64,000 nt of DNA from Acinetobacter puyangensis (GTDB lineage: Bacteria; Pseudomonadota; Gammaproteobacteria; Pseudomonadales; Moraxellaceae), in assembly GCF_900096995.1 (NCBI RefSeq), contig NZ_OANT01000011.1, positions 1-64,000 on the forward strand, written 5' to 3'. Below, piece by piece: positions 56,548 through 64,000 of this stretch. The notes beneath the pieces are model-generated. The model saw only the letters and a list, made by a program, of their open reading frames with translations. It had not been told where the DNA came from and did not search any database. The translations under genes were made by a program, and so were the position numbers. The first letter of the stretch is position 1; each line of letters opens with the position of its first letter.

Positions 56548-57477
56548 ATGATTACGGGAATCGAAATTTTAAAATTTGGTGTAGAAGATCGCACACTAGC
56601 ACAAAAATTTTTAACGGATTTTGGTTTAAAAGCAACGGCCTCTGATCTTGACGGTGCAGATTTATTCCAAACGCAAAATGGTAGCAAACTCTATCTGTTT
56701 GATATTGATGATGAGCGCTTGCCTGCGGCAATCGAAGCCGGTTCAACCTTACGTGAAGTTGTATGGGGCGTAGAGTCTGTCGAAGATCTTACAGATTTGG
56801 CAAAAAATCTTCAGGCTGAACAAGGCTTTCAACACACAGACAGCATGGTGCAATGTCTGGATCCCAATGGCATGACCATTACTTTTCAGTCCTCTATTGT
56901 ACATACCTTACCCGAACTTAAAGCAGAAGGGATTAATCAGTACGGCAGAATTGAGCGGATTAATGCGGCCAGTCCAGTCTATGAACAAGGTGAGCCTATT
57001 TCGATTGGTCATGTGGTGTTTTTTACCCCGGATTTAGCCAAAACAGAAAACTTCTATAAAGAAAAGTTAGGTTTCTTTCTTTCAGATGCCTACAAAGATC
57101 GTGGCGCGTTTTTACGCTGTCGTGGTACAGGTTATCACCATGATTTGTTTTTATTGTCGGTTCCCAATAAACCTGCCGGTTTAAATCATGTGGCTTTTGT
57201 GGTGCGGGATATTCATGAAGTGATTGGCGGTGGTTTGAATATGAATCGTGCCAAATGGTCAACCTTTATTGGTCCGGGTCGTCATCCGATTTCTTCTGCA
57301 TATTTCTGGTATGTGCATTCACCTTTGGGCGGTGCTTTTGAATATTACACCAATGATGATTATCTGACAGAAGAATGGCAACCCCGTATCGAGGAACATC
57401 GCTTGGAATTGTTTACAGAGTGGGCAATTGAAGGTGGTCTGGACCACGATACACGTCGTCAGATCAAAGCGGGTTAA
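56548..57477 (+). CDS. Extradiol-type ring-cleavage dioxygenase (VOC superfamily)
   Basis: A 309-aa two-domain vicinal-oxygen-chelate protein. The second domain has a complete iron triad: His155 (IGHVVF), His214 (LNHVAF) and Glu265 (AFEYY), as in BphC/catechol 2,3-dioxygenases, so it should be an active extradiol enzyme. The N-terminal domain is degenerate, as usual. It follows the SDR by 11 bases and precedes the reductase. It would open a catechol-like ring formed by the upstream enzymes. Confidence 0.9.
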   Translation: MITGIEILKFGVEDRTLAQKFLTDFGLKATASDLDGADLFQTQNGSKLYLFDIDDERLPAAIEAGSTLREVVWGVESVEDLTDLAKNLQAEQGFQHTDSMVQCLDPNGMTITFQSSIVHTLPELKAEGINQYGRIERINAASPVYEQGEPISIGHVVFFTPDLAKTENFYKEKLGFFLSDAYKDRGAFLRCRGTGYHHDLFLLSVPNKPAGLNHVAFVVRDIHEVIGGGLNMNRAKWSTFIGPGRHPISSAYFWYVHSPLGGAFEYYTNDDYLTEEWQPRIEEHRLELFTEWAIEGGLDHDTRRQIKAG

Positions 57478-57505
57478 TGCACAGATGAGTCAGGAGGGGG
57501 AAGCT

Positions 57506-58717
57506 ATGGAAAGAGTGGTTGTCATTGGTGCCGGACAGGCAGCAGGCTGGGCAGTATATACGCTTAGACAACAAGGGTTTAATGGAGAAATTCATGTCGT
57601 TTCTAATGAAGACATGGCATTTTATGAACGCCCACCCTTATCAAAACAAGTGCTGGCAAAAGAAGCAAGTTATGACAGTTTAAATTTATTCTCGCCGGAA
57701 CAGGTACAGGGCTTTTCGATTGAATGGCATAAACCTGATGTGGCCATCGAAATAGACCGTAACAGTAAGCAGGTCGTGCTGCAAAGTGGCAAGGTTTTGC
57801 CTTATGACAAGCTGTTAATTGCAACAGGCAGCCGGGCGCGTATACCGGTTCAGACCTGGCAATTTATGCCGAATGTGGTGACTTTGCGTAATGTACAGGA
57901 TTGCGAACGTCTGGCGGCAATTTTTGAACAATCGGACAACATTGCCATTATTGGTGGTGGCTGGATTGGGCTGGAAATTGCGGCAACCGGAAGGAAACAG
58001 GGCAAGAATGTGCATCTGTTTGAATATGGTGAGCGTTTATGTGCACGCAGTGTTAGTCCGGAAGTTTCAGCATTTTTAAAACAGATACATGAAGCACAAG
58101 GCATACATATTCATTTGAATTGCCAAAAATTGCATCTAATCGAAACCTCACAACAGAAAATCGAAATTTCAGAAGGTGATATACAGGCCCACACATTTGA
58201 TTGTGTGGTAGTCGGTGCTGGTGCCGAGATTGCCAAGGAATTAGCCTGCAATGCCGGTCTGGAGGTGAAAGATGGCATTGTGGTGAACCACTTTGGGCAA
58301 ACCTCTGATCAGGATATTTATGCTGCCGGTGATGTCGCAATCCATCCGACCTTGGGCTTTTGTATTCAATCTTGGGCAAATGCACAAAATCAAGCCATTG
58401 CCGCTGCCAAATCCATGTTGGGTGTAGCAACTGAATATAGCGATATTCCGTGGTTATGGTCGGATCAATACCATTTCAACATACAGATTTTAGGTACATA
58501 TCAGCCAGAGGAAGTGCAAACACTGGTGATACGTAAAACAGGTGATTCGCAAATAAGTTATTTGTATCTTGATGAAAATCAAAAACTTATAAACTTGATC
58601 GCGGTGAATGATTCTAAACTTGTCAAGCTTGCGAAACGCTGGATGCAAGCTGGAACACATTTAGATTCCGAGCAATTAGAAAATCCAGAATTTAATGTCA
58701 TGAAATTAAAACCATAA
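57506..58717 (+). CDS. FAD-dependent ferredoxin reductase
   Basis: A 403-aa reductase of the BphA4/CarAd type. It has the FAD motif RVVVIGAGQAAGWAVYTL, the NAD motif AIIGGGWIGLEIAATG and YAAGDVA near the C-terminus. It would pass electrons from NAD(P)H to the Rieske ferredoxin at 54067. ATG 57506 has a GGAGGGGG Shine-Dalgarno; the longer frame to 57428 overlaps the dioxygenase gene and is not preferred. Confidence 0.93.
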   Translation: MERVVVIGAGQAAGWAVYTLRQQGFNGEIHVVSNEDMAFYERPPLSKQVLAKEASYDSLNLFSPEQVQGFSIEWHKPDVAIEIDRNSKQVVLQSGKVLPYDKLLIATGSRARIPVQTWQFMPNVVTLRNVQDCERLAAIFEQSDNIAIIGGGWIGLEIAATGRKQGKNVHLFEYGERLCARSVSPEVSAFLKQIHEAQGIHIHLNCQKLHLIETSQQKIEISEGDIQAHTFDCVVVGAGAEIAKELACNAGLEVKDGIVVNHFGQTSDQDIYAAGDVAIHPTLGFCIQSWANAQNQAIAAAKSMLGVATEYSDIPWLWSDQYHFNIQILGTYQPEEVQTLVIRKTGDSQISYLYLDENQKLINLIAVNDSKLVKLAKRWMQAGTHLDSEQLENPEFNVMKLKP

Positions 58718-58762
58718 GCATCAAATTCTGAATTTTCGAGCCAGGTTGAAGGATATACAGAT

Positions 58763-59998
58763 ATGGGTAGTGAAGATGAAACAAAAACTGGATTAAAGCA
58801 TTGGATTCCTGCTTTTGTCTTGATGGTGTGTGTGGTACTCGCATTTTTCGACAAAATCAGTATAGCAGTGTTGTTTTCTGATCCACATTTCCAGAGTTCG
58901 ATGGGGATTGGAGAAGATAAAGCCAAACTTGGATGGTTAATGACCAGTTTCTTGTTGGCTTATGGATTTTCCTCCATTTTTCTGAGTTTTTTAGGGGATA
59001 TTTTTAGTCCTAAAAAATTATTGTTCTGGAGCGTTACCTCATGGGGTTTACTCATGTTGTGTATGGGCTTTACCGAACATTATGGTGGCATGCTGTTGTT
59101 ACGTGTTTTGCTGGGTTTGGCAGAAGGTCCTTTATTTGCGCTGGCATATACCATCGTCAAACAAACTTATACCGATCGTCAGCAGGCTCGTGCATCAACC
59201 ATGTTTCTTCTTGGAACGCCAATCGGTGCATTTTTAGGTTTCCCCATCACGGCGTATGTATTGGCCAATTACGACTGGCATACCACCTTTTTTGTGATGG
59301 CTGTGCTGACCCTGATTGCTCTAATTGCCATTGTGCTGGGCTTACGTAATCTTGAACTGAAAAAGACACGTGATTTACAGCGCAGTGGTGAGATTAAACA
59401 GATTGATTTTCAGGGTCATATCAAGAATACCAAAATGTTGCTGAGTAACAATGCATTCTGGCTGGTATGTATTTTTAATATTGCCATGATGACTTATCTC
59501 TGGGGTCTCAATAGCTGGGTACCATCTTATCTGATGCAGGACAAAGGATTTAATTTAAAAGAATTTGGTATCTATTCGAGTTTCCCATTTATCGCAATGC
59601 TGATTGGTGAAGTAATCGGTGCATTTCTTTCTGACAAGTTTGGTCGTCGTGCGATACAGGTTTCAGGTGGTTTGCTGGTTGCAGGCATATTTATGTATGT
59701 CATGGTGATCATGAGTGCACCCGTTCTGATTGTTTTAGCGATGTCGATCAGTGCGATGGCATGGGGATTTGGTGCATCGGCTATCTTTGCCTTATTAGCT
59801 CGTGTGACGACAGCTGATGTCGGGGCAACCGCAGGTGGAATTTTTAATGGTCTGGGTAACTTTGCCAGTGCAATTGCGCCAGTGTTGATTGGCTATATTG
59901 TCATGCAAACCTCAAATTTTAATCTGGGTATTACTTTCCTGGCTGTTGTTGCTGTCTTGGGATCGTTCTTCCTCATTCCTTTATTGAAACGTTATTAA
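58763..59998 (+). CDS. MFS transporter (anion:cation symporter-like)
   Basis: A 411-aa polytopic inner-membrane transporter with twelve hydrophobic segments. LAYGFSSIFLSFLGDIFSPKKLL is the TM2-3 loop and GEVIGAFLSDKFGRRAIQ the second. The pattern resembles ACS-family (hexuronate/aromatic acid) transporters. It lies mid-cluster and probably imports the growth substrate or exports an intermediate. AAGGATAT precedes the ATG. Confidence 0.9.
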   Translation: MGSEDETKTGLKHWIPAFVLMVCVVLAFFDKISIAVLFSDPHFQSSMGIGEDKAKLGWLMTSFLLAYGFSSIFLSFLGDIFSPKKLLFWSVTSWGLLMLCMGFTEHYGGMLLLRVLLGLAEGPLFALAYTIVKQTYTDRQQARASTMFLLGTPIGAFLGFPITAYVLANYDWHTTFFVMAVLTLIALIAIVLGLRNLELKKTRDLQRSGEIKQIDFQGHIKNTKMLLSNNAFWLVCIFNIAMMTYLWGLNSWVPSYLMQDKGFNLKEFGIYSSFPFIAMLIGEVIGAFLSDKFGRRAIQVSGGLLVAGIFMYVMVIMSAPVLIVLAMSISAMAWGFGASAIFALLARVTTADVGATAGGIFNGLGNFASAIAPVLIGYIVMQTSNFNLGITFLAVVAVLGSFFLIPLLKRY

Positions 59999-60023
59999 TC
60001 TGATTTAAACAGGAGTAAATCGT

Positions 60024-60557
60024 ATGACTACGAAACCAGAAACTTTTGAATCATGGGTACAACCAGAAGATCAAAGTTTGGAACAATGGATTAGTTCCCG
60101 GATTGCCAGATTTGAAACACGTAAATATGACTTTGATGCATTGAAGTTTCAGGCCGATTATGATCCAAAATACCGTCGTGCACAAATGCGTTATATGGGT
60201 ACGGGGGCAACCGGTGTTGCTAAGGACAATAATACCGTACAGGCAGAAAACTTTACCTTCTCGACCATGGTGTTGCCACCGCAATGCGAAGGACCGCTGC
60301 ATATTCATCATGACGTTGAAGAAGTATTTTTTATGCTGCATGGTGAAATAGACCTATTTATTGAGCATAACGGTGAAAAATTCTCTACACGACTGAAAGA
60401 GCGTGATTTGATTTCGATTCCACCGGGTATTTATCGTGGTCTGTATAACCCGAGTCAGGATGATGAAGCCTTGATGTGTGTGATGTTGGGAGCTGGTAAA
60501 CCGACCATTCCAAATTATCCACCTGAACATCCACTGTCCAAAATCAAACGTAATTAA
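60024..60557 (+). CDS. Cupin-domain protein
   Basis: A 177-aa protein with a single cupin domain. Motif 1 PLHIHHDVEEVFFMLHGEIDLF and motif 2 ISIPPGIYRGLYNPSQ are readable. The metal-binding His-x-His and Glu are present in motif 1; motif 2 has Tyr in place of the usual His (PPGIYRG). It may be a dioxygenase, isomerase or binding protein of the pathway; the exact role is not assignable. Confidence 0.85.
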   Translation: MTTKPETFESWVQPEDQSLEQWISSRIARFETRKYDFDALKFQADYDPKYRRAQMRYMGTGATGVAKDNNTVQAENFTFSTMVLPPQCEGPLHIHHDVEEVFFMLHGEIDLFIEHNGEKFSTRLKERDLISIPPGIYRGLYNPSQDDEALMCVMLGAGKPTIPNYPPEHPLSKIKRN

Positions 60558-60580
60558 TGGTTTTATCGTTGGGAGAGCAG

Positions 60581-61408
60581 ATGATGACTCTAATTGAAAA
60601 GTTGGCACATTATCCGGTGAAGACGGTCAGTCTGAATGGTGTTCAGCAAGGCTATCGGGAATCGGGCGAAGGTCCATATCTGGTTTTACTACACGGGATT
60701 AGCTCGGGTTCGGGGTCATGGATCAATCAGCTTGAGCAATTGAGTCATCATTATCATGTGATTGCCTGGGATGCACCGGGTTATGGCTTGTCCGATTGTC
60801 TGAATAATTCGCAACCGAGTGCAAAAGATTATGCCGAGCGTTTAAAAGGCTTGCTGGATGTTCTTGGTGCAGATCAGGTCGTTCTGGTTGGTCATTCGCT
60901 GGGTGCCATGCAGGCCAGTGCTTTTGCCTATGCTTATCCTGAGCGGGTCAAACAATTGGTGATTGCCAATGTAGCACAAGGCTATCAGCGTCACAGCGAG
61001 CAAGAAAAAGCGAAGGTATTTGCCAAACGACCTCAACTGCTGGCAAAGCTTGGTGCCTATGGTCTGGCAAAAGCGCGAGGTCCACATATGCTGTATCAAC
61101 ATGAACCGCAGGCACTGACACTGATTACCAGCGTCATGGAAAAATTACGTCTGGAAGGATTTACTCAAGCCTCTTATTTACTGGCCTATGACGAAATTCG
61201 TAATTATATAAAGGATCTAAAAGTTCCGTGCGTGGTGATTGCTGCAAAACAGGATGAGATCACGCCGCCTGAAAATATTCGACGTTTGGTACAGGAAATG
61301 GCAACGCAGCAGTTTCTTCAAATCAATCAGGCTGGTCATTTAAGTTATCTCGATCAACCTGAACAATTTAATCAAATTATTTTATCTGCACAATCAGCAA
61401 CCTTGTAA
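60581..61408 (+). CDS. Alpha/beta hydrolase, MhpC/BphD-like
   Basis: A 275-aa alpha/beta-hydrolase. The oxyanion segment is LLHGISSGSGSW and the nucleophile elbow is VGHSLGAMQA (Ser). The catalytic His is in QAGHLSYLDQP and an Asp near KQDEITPP. MhpC-type enzymes hydrolyse meta-ring-cleavage products, which suits the adjacent extradiol dioxygenase. ATG 60581 follows GGGAGAG. Confidence 0.9.
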   Translation: MMTLIEKLAHYPVKTVSLNGVQQGYRESGEGPYLVLLHGISSGSGSWINQLEQLSHHYHVIAWDAPGYGLSDCLNNSQPSAKDYAERLKGLLDVLGADQVVLVGHSLGAMQASAFAYAYPERVKQLVIANVAQGYQRHSEQEKAKVFAKRPQLLAKLGAYGLAKARGPHMLYQHEPQALTLITSVMEKLRLEGFTQASYLLAYDEIRNYIKDLKVPCVVIAAKQDEITPPENIRRLVQEMATQQFLQINQAGHLSYLDQPEQFNQIILSAQSATL

Positions 61409-61421
61409 GAAGGATATAAAT

Positions 61422-62216
61422 ATGAGCTTCCAAGTTGAAGGAAAAATCGCAGTGGTCACAGGCGGCTCGTCTGGTATTGGCTTGGCTGTGGTGGAAATTC
61501 TGGTTGCAGAAGGTGCAAGGGTTGCATGGTGCGGACGTAATCCAGAGCGTCTGGCACAGTCCAAAGACTATATTCTGGAAAAATTTCCACAGGCAGATAT
61601 TTTTGTTCAGGCCTGTAATGTACTGGACAAACAGGATGTAGAAAGATTTGCACAGCAGGTTAATACCATTTTTGGCGGTATTGATTTACTGATTAACAAT
61701 GCAGGACAAGGACGGGTTTCCAATTTTGAAAATACGCAAGATGAAGACTGGATCAAGGAAATTGAGCTGAAATATTTTAGCGTGTTATATCCCATTAAAG
61801 CCTTTTTACCGCAATTGAAATGTTCTCAATATGCATCGATTACCAATGTAAATTCCTTGCTGGCCTTACAACCCGAACCACATATGATCGCTACGTCTTC
61901 TGCCCGGGCGGCGCTATTGAATTTAACCCATTCGCTGGCGCATGAGTTCTCTCAATTTCATATCCGTGTCAATTCAATTTTATTGGGTATGGTGGAATCT
62001 GCGCAGTGGAAAAGACGCTATCAGGAACGTACTGATCGGGACATCAGTTGGGAAGACTGGACAGCAAACATTGCCAAAAAACGTGGCATTCCAATGCAAC
62101 GGCTAGGAAAACCGGAAGAACCTGCGCATGCACTGGTTTTTCTGGCTTCACCACTGGCGTCCTATACCACAGGCGCAACCATTGATGTTTCTGGCGGCTT
62201 TAACAAGCATTTATAA
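61422..62216 (+). CDS. Atypical short-chain dehydrogenase lacking YxxxK
   Basis: A 264-aa SDR-fold protein with an intact NAD motif VVTGGSSGIGLAVVE, NNAGQGRVS and Ser145 (NVNSLLA). Where the catalytic Tyr and Lys should be, 13 and 17 residues after the Ser, it has Thr158 and Arg162 (ATSSARAAL). It is likely to be non-reductive or to use a different mechanism, or to serve as a partner subunit. It follows the hydrolase by 14 bases. Confidence 0.88.
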   Translation: MSFQVEGKIAVVTGGSSGIGLAVVEILVAEGARVAWCGRNPERLAQSKDYILEKFPQADIFVQACNVLDKQDVERFAQQVNTIFGGIDLLINNAGQGRVSNFENTQDEDWIKEIELKYFSVLYPIKAFLPQLKCSQYASITNVNSLLALQPEPHMIATSSARAALLNLTHSLAHEFSQFHIRVNSILLGMVESAQWKRRYQERTDRDISWEDWTANIAKKRGIPMQRLGKPEEPAHALVFLASPLASYTTGATIDVSGGFNKHL

Positions 62217-62240
62217 ATCAGGTAGATAAGGTAGGTAGCA

Positions 62241-63032
62241 ATGAAGCAACTGATGATGATCGGGTTTGGTGCAATGGCTTCAGAAGTGTATGCCAATTTA
62301 CCAGATGATTTAAAACTGAAATGGATTGTTGTGCCTGCCAGCAGTAAGGCAGCAGTACAGGCAAAAGTAAGTCAGGAAATTCAGGTCATTTCCAGTATAG
62401 AGGAATGTCTAGGCGAACCGGATTATGTGGTTGAAGTGGCAGGTCAGGCAGCAGTGCATGAGCACGCCAAAAAGATCTTACAACGTGGTTGGTCACTAGG
62501 ATTGATTTCTGTCGGGACATTAGCCAACCTGGATTTATTTACCGATTTAAAAGCCACTGCCGAAAAAAATGGTGCGCATTTGCATGTATTGGCAGGTGCC
62601 ATTGCCGGAATTGATGGAATTTCTGCCGCCAAAGAAGGTGGTCTGGAACGGGTCATCTATAAAGGCTGTAAAAGCCCCAAAAGCTGGCGTGGCAGTTATG
62701 CAGAACAATTGATTGATCTGGATCAGGTACGTGAAGCACAGGTGTTTTATCGCGGTACGGCACGCGATGCTGCATTGAAATTCCCCGCCAATGCCAATGT
62801 TGCAGCCACCATTGCACTGGCTGGTGTAGGCATGGATGACACGATTGTAGAACTTACTGTAGATCCAGCCATCAATAAAAACAAACATACCATTGAGGTC
62901 GAAGGTCGCTTTGGAAAAATGCAGATTGAACTGGTGGGTGTACCTCTGGAAAGCAATCCCAAGACCTCAACACTTGCTGCATTAAGTGTGATTCGGGCAT
63001 GTCGCCATAGTGTTGATGCGGTACAAATTTAA
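62241..63032 (+). CDS. L-aspartate dehydrogenase-like protein
   Basis: A 263-aa NadX-family enzyme. The Rossmann start MIGFGAMASEVYANL is followed by VGTLANLDLF and LAGAIAGIDGISAAKEGGLERVIYKGCKSP. The catalytic-domain motif is FPANANVAATIALAGVGMDD. NadX oxidises L-aspartate to iminoaspartate, or acts on similar amino acids. Its presence inside a ring-oxidation cluster is unusual and may mean that an amino-acid-like intermediate is formed. Confidence 0.88.
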   Translation: MKQLMMIGFGAMASEVYANLPDDLKLKWIVVPASSKAAVQAKVSQEIQVISSIEECLGEPDYVVEVAGQAAVHEHAKKILQRGWSLGLISVGTLANLDLFTDLKATAEKNGAHLHVLAGAIAGIDGISAAKEGGLERVIYKGCKSPKSWRGSYAEQLIDLDQVREAQVFYRGTARDAALKFPANANVAATIALAGVGMDDTIVELTVDPAINKNKHTIEVEGRFGKMQIELVGVPLESNPKTSTLAALSVIRACRHSVDAVQI

Positions 63033-63046
63033 GGATGGAGCAAGAC

Positions 63047-64000
63047 ATGATCAAAGAAATTTATGTTGCAGGTGAATGGCGTGTGGGCAAGGGCAACGTG
63101 ATTGAGAGTATTTTCCCCGCCGATCATCGTATTGTGAATGCGCAATTGTCGACTGCCAGTCTGGACGATGTAGAAGAAGCCATCCAAAAAGCCGAACAGG
63201 CATGGCGTGAACCAAGCTGGCGTAATAGTTTACCGTTTCAGCGTGCCAAGATTCTATATAAAGTCGCCGATTTGATCGAAGCACGTGCCGATGAGTTGAG
63301 TCGTCTGCAAACCCGTGACAATGGTAAACCTTTAACAGAAACCAAAGGTCTGGTATTGAGTGCCGCAGCAACCGCACGCTATGTAGCGGCTGCCTGTGAA
63401 AGCATGGACGAAGAACTGACTTCACAACGTGCCAATGATGTACTCACCATGAGTATTCATGAGCCGGTTGGTGTCGTGGCAGCGATTACGCCATGGAATT
63501 CACCGATTGCCAGCGAAGTACAAAAGTTAGCACCAGCCTTGGCGGCAGGAAATGCAGTAATTTTAAAACCAGCTGAGGCAACTTCCCTGATTGCACTGGA
63601 ACTGGCAAAGATCTTTGAACAGGCCGGATTACCAAAAGGCTTGCTCAGTGTGCTGGTAGGTAAAGGTTCTGTGGTCGGTGAAGCGATTGTTAAACATCCA
63701 TTGGTGAAAAAAATCTCTTTTACTGGTGGCACCAATACAGGACGTCATCTGGCGCATATTGCTGCGGAGAAATTGATCACTACTTCTTTGGAACTGGGTG
63801 GCAAATCTCCCACCATTATTTTAGCGGATGCCGATATCGAACTGGCGTGTAAAGGCATTGCCTATGGCATTTTTAGCTCTGCCGGACAAGCATGTATTGC
63901 TGGTTCAAGATTGTTTATCCACCGCAGTATTTATGAGCAATGTTTAGAACGCCTGATTGATATTACCCAAAATCTGACCATTGGACATCCGGAACAAGCC
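63047..64000 (+). CDS. Aldehyde dehydrogenase (partial, runs off window)
   Basis: ATG at 63047 opens a frame that continues to the window edge; about 318 residues are visible. NAD-binding and catalytic features of the ALDH superfamily are present: TPWNSPIASEVQKLAPALAAGNAVILKP, SFTGGTNTGRHL, the catalytic Glu in TSLELGGKSP and the nucleophile Cys in SSAGQACIAGSR. It starts 14 bases after the aspartate dehydrogenase-like gene. It would oxidise an aldehyde from the pathway to an acid. Confidence 0.93.
   Translation, partial: MIKEIYVAGEWRVGKGNVIESIFPADHRIVNAQLSTASLDDVEEAIQKAEQAWREPSWRNSLPFQRAKILYKVADLIEARADELSRLQTRDNGKPLTETKGLVLSAAATARYVAAACESMDEELTSQRANDVLTMSIHEPVGVVAAITPWNSPIASEVQKLAPALAAGNAVILKPAEATSLIALELAKIFEQAGLPKGLLSVLVGKGSVVGEAIVKHPLVKKISFTGGTNTGRHLAHIAAEKLITTSLELGGKSPTIILADADIELACKGIAYGIFSSAGQACIAGSRLFIHRSIYEQCLERLIDITQNLTIGHPEQA

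Overview
The window is a chromosomal segment from an Acinetobacter-like gammaproteobacterium (Moraxellaceae). The reasons are the gene order rpmH-rnpA-yidD-yidC-mnmE facing dnaA-dnaN-recF-gyrB, the AT-rich base composition, and several protein types common in that genus (a putative periplasmic solute-binding protein, a MnmE ending in CIGK, and a small HTH-like protein next to a Rieske oxygenase). The species cannot be named from the sequence.

Layout. 1-471: end of a glutamate dehydrogenase. 556-3502: a LysR regulator divergent from a DJ-1/PfpI-family protein and an MFS exporter; the last two are clearly GC-richer than the rest and look acquired. 3632-7704: the leftward origin-proximal operon mnmE, yidC, yidD, rnpA, rpmH. 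7705-8453: oriC, with several DnaA boxes among repeated AT-rich palindromes. 8454-14666: dnaA, dnaN, recF, gyrB. 15056-15825: a second cluster of four consensus DnaA boxes with the same AT-rich repeats. 15825-19918: purine genes purE, purK, guaD, hpt. 19918-30000: housekeeping and small genes (GlsB-type membrane protein, MaoC hydratase, solute-binding protein, YheS-type ABC-F, a broken GNAT gene, a possible peptidoglycan amidase, anmK, tyrS), a 267-bp MITE-like element and a candidate type I toxin-antitoxin locus.

30377-45513 is an iron-acquisition region. FecI sigma and FecR sensor lie beside a TonB-dependent receptor with an N-terminal signalling domain. Next come a secreted protein resembling Slam-dependent hemophilins and its Slam outer-membrane partner. 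A catechol siderophore locus follows: ornithine/lysine-type decarboxylase, siderophore-interacting reductase, free-standing condensation protein of VibH type, entA, entC, entE, isochorismatase and a separate aryl carrier protein. Fur-like boxes precede fecI, lie between the reductase and the condensation gene, and lie between entA and entC. The likely product is 2,3-dihydroxybenzoate amidated onto a diamine.

46001-52780 holds mixed genes (universal stress protein, SIMPL protein, DUF486 protein, enoyl-CoA hydratase, mpl, a diguanylate cyclase, a small GNAT) and a second, inverted copy of the 267-bp element. 52995-64000 is a catabolic cluster: an IclR regulator divergent from a long co-directional array with a Rieske ferredoxin, small HTH-like protein, Rieske oxygenase, SDR, extradiol-type dioxygenase, ferredoxin reductase, MFS transporter, cupin, alpha/beta hydrolase, atypical SDR, aspartate-dehydrogenase-like protein and an aldehyde dehydrogenase that runs off the window. 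It reads as a dioxygenation and ring-cleavage pathway for an unidentified aromatic, possibly nitrogenous, compound.
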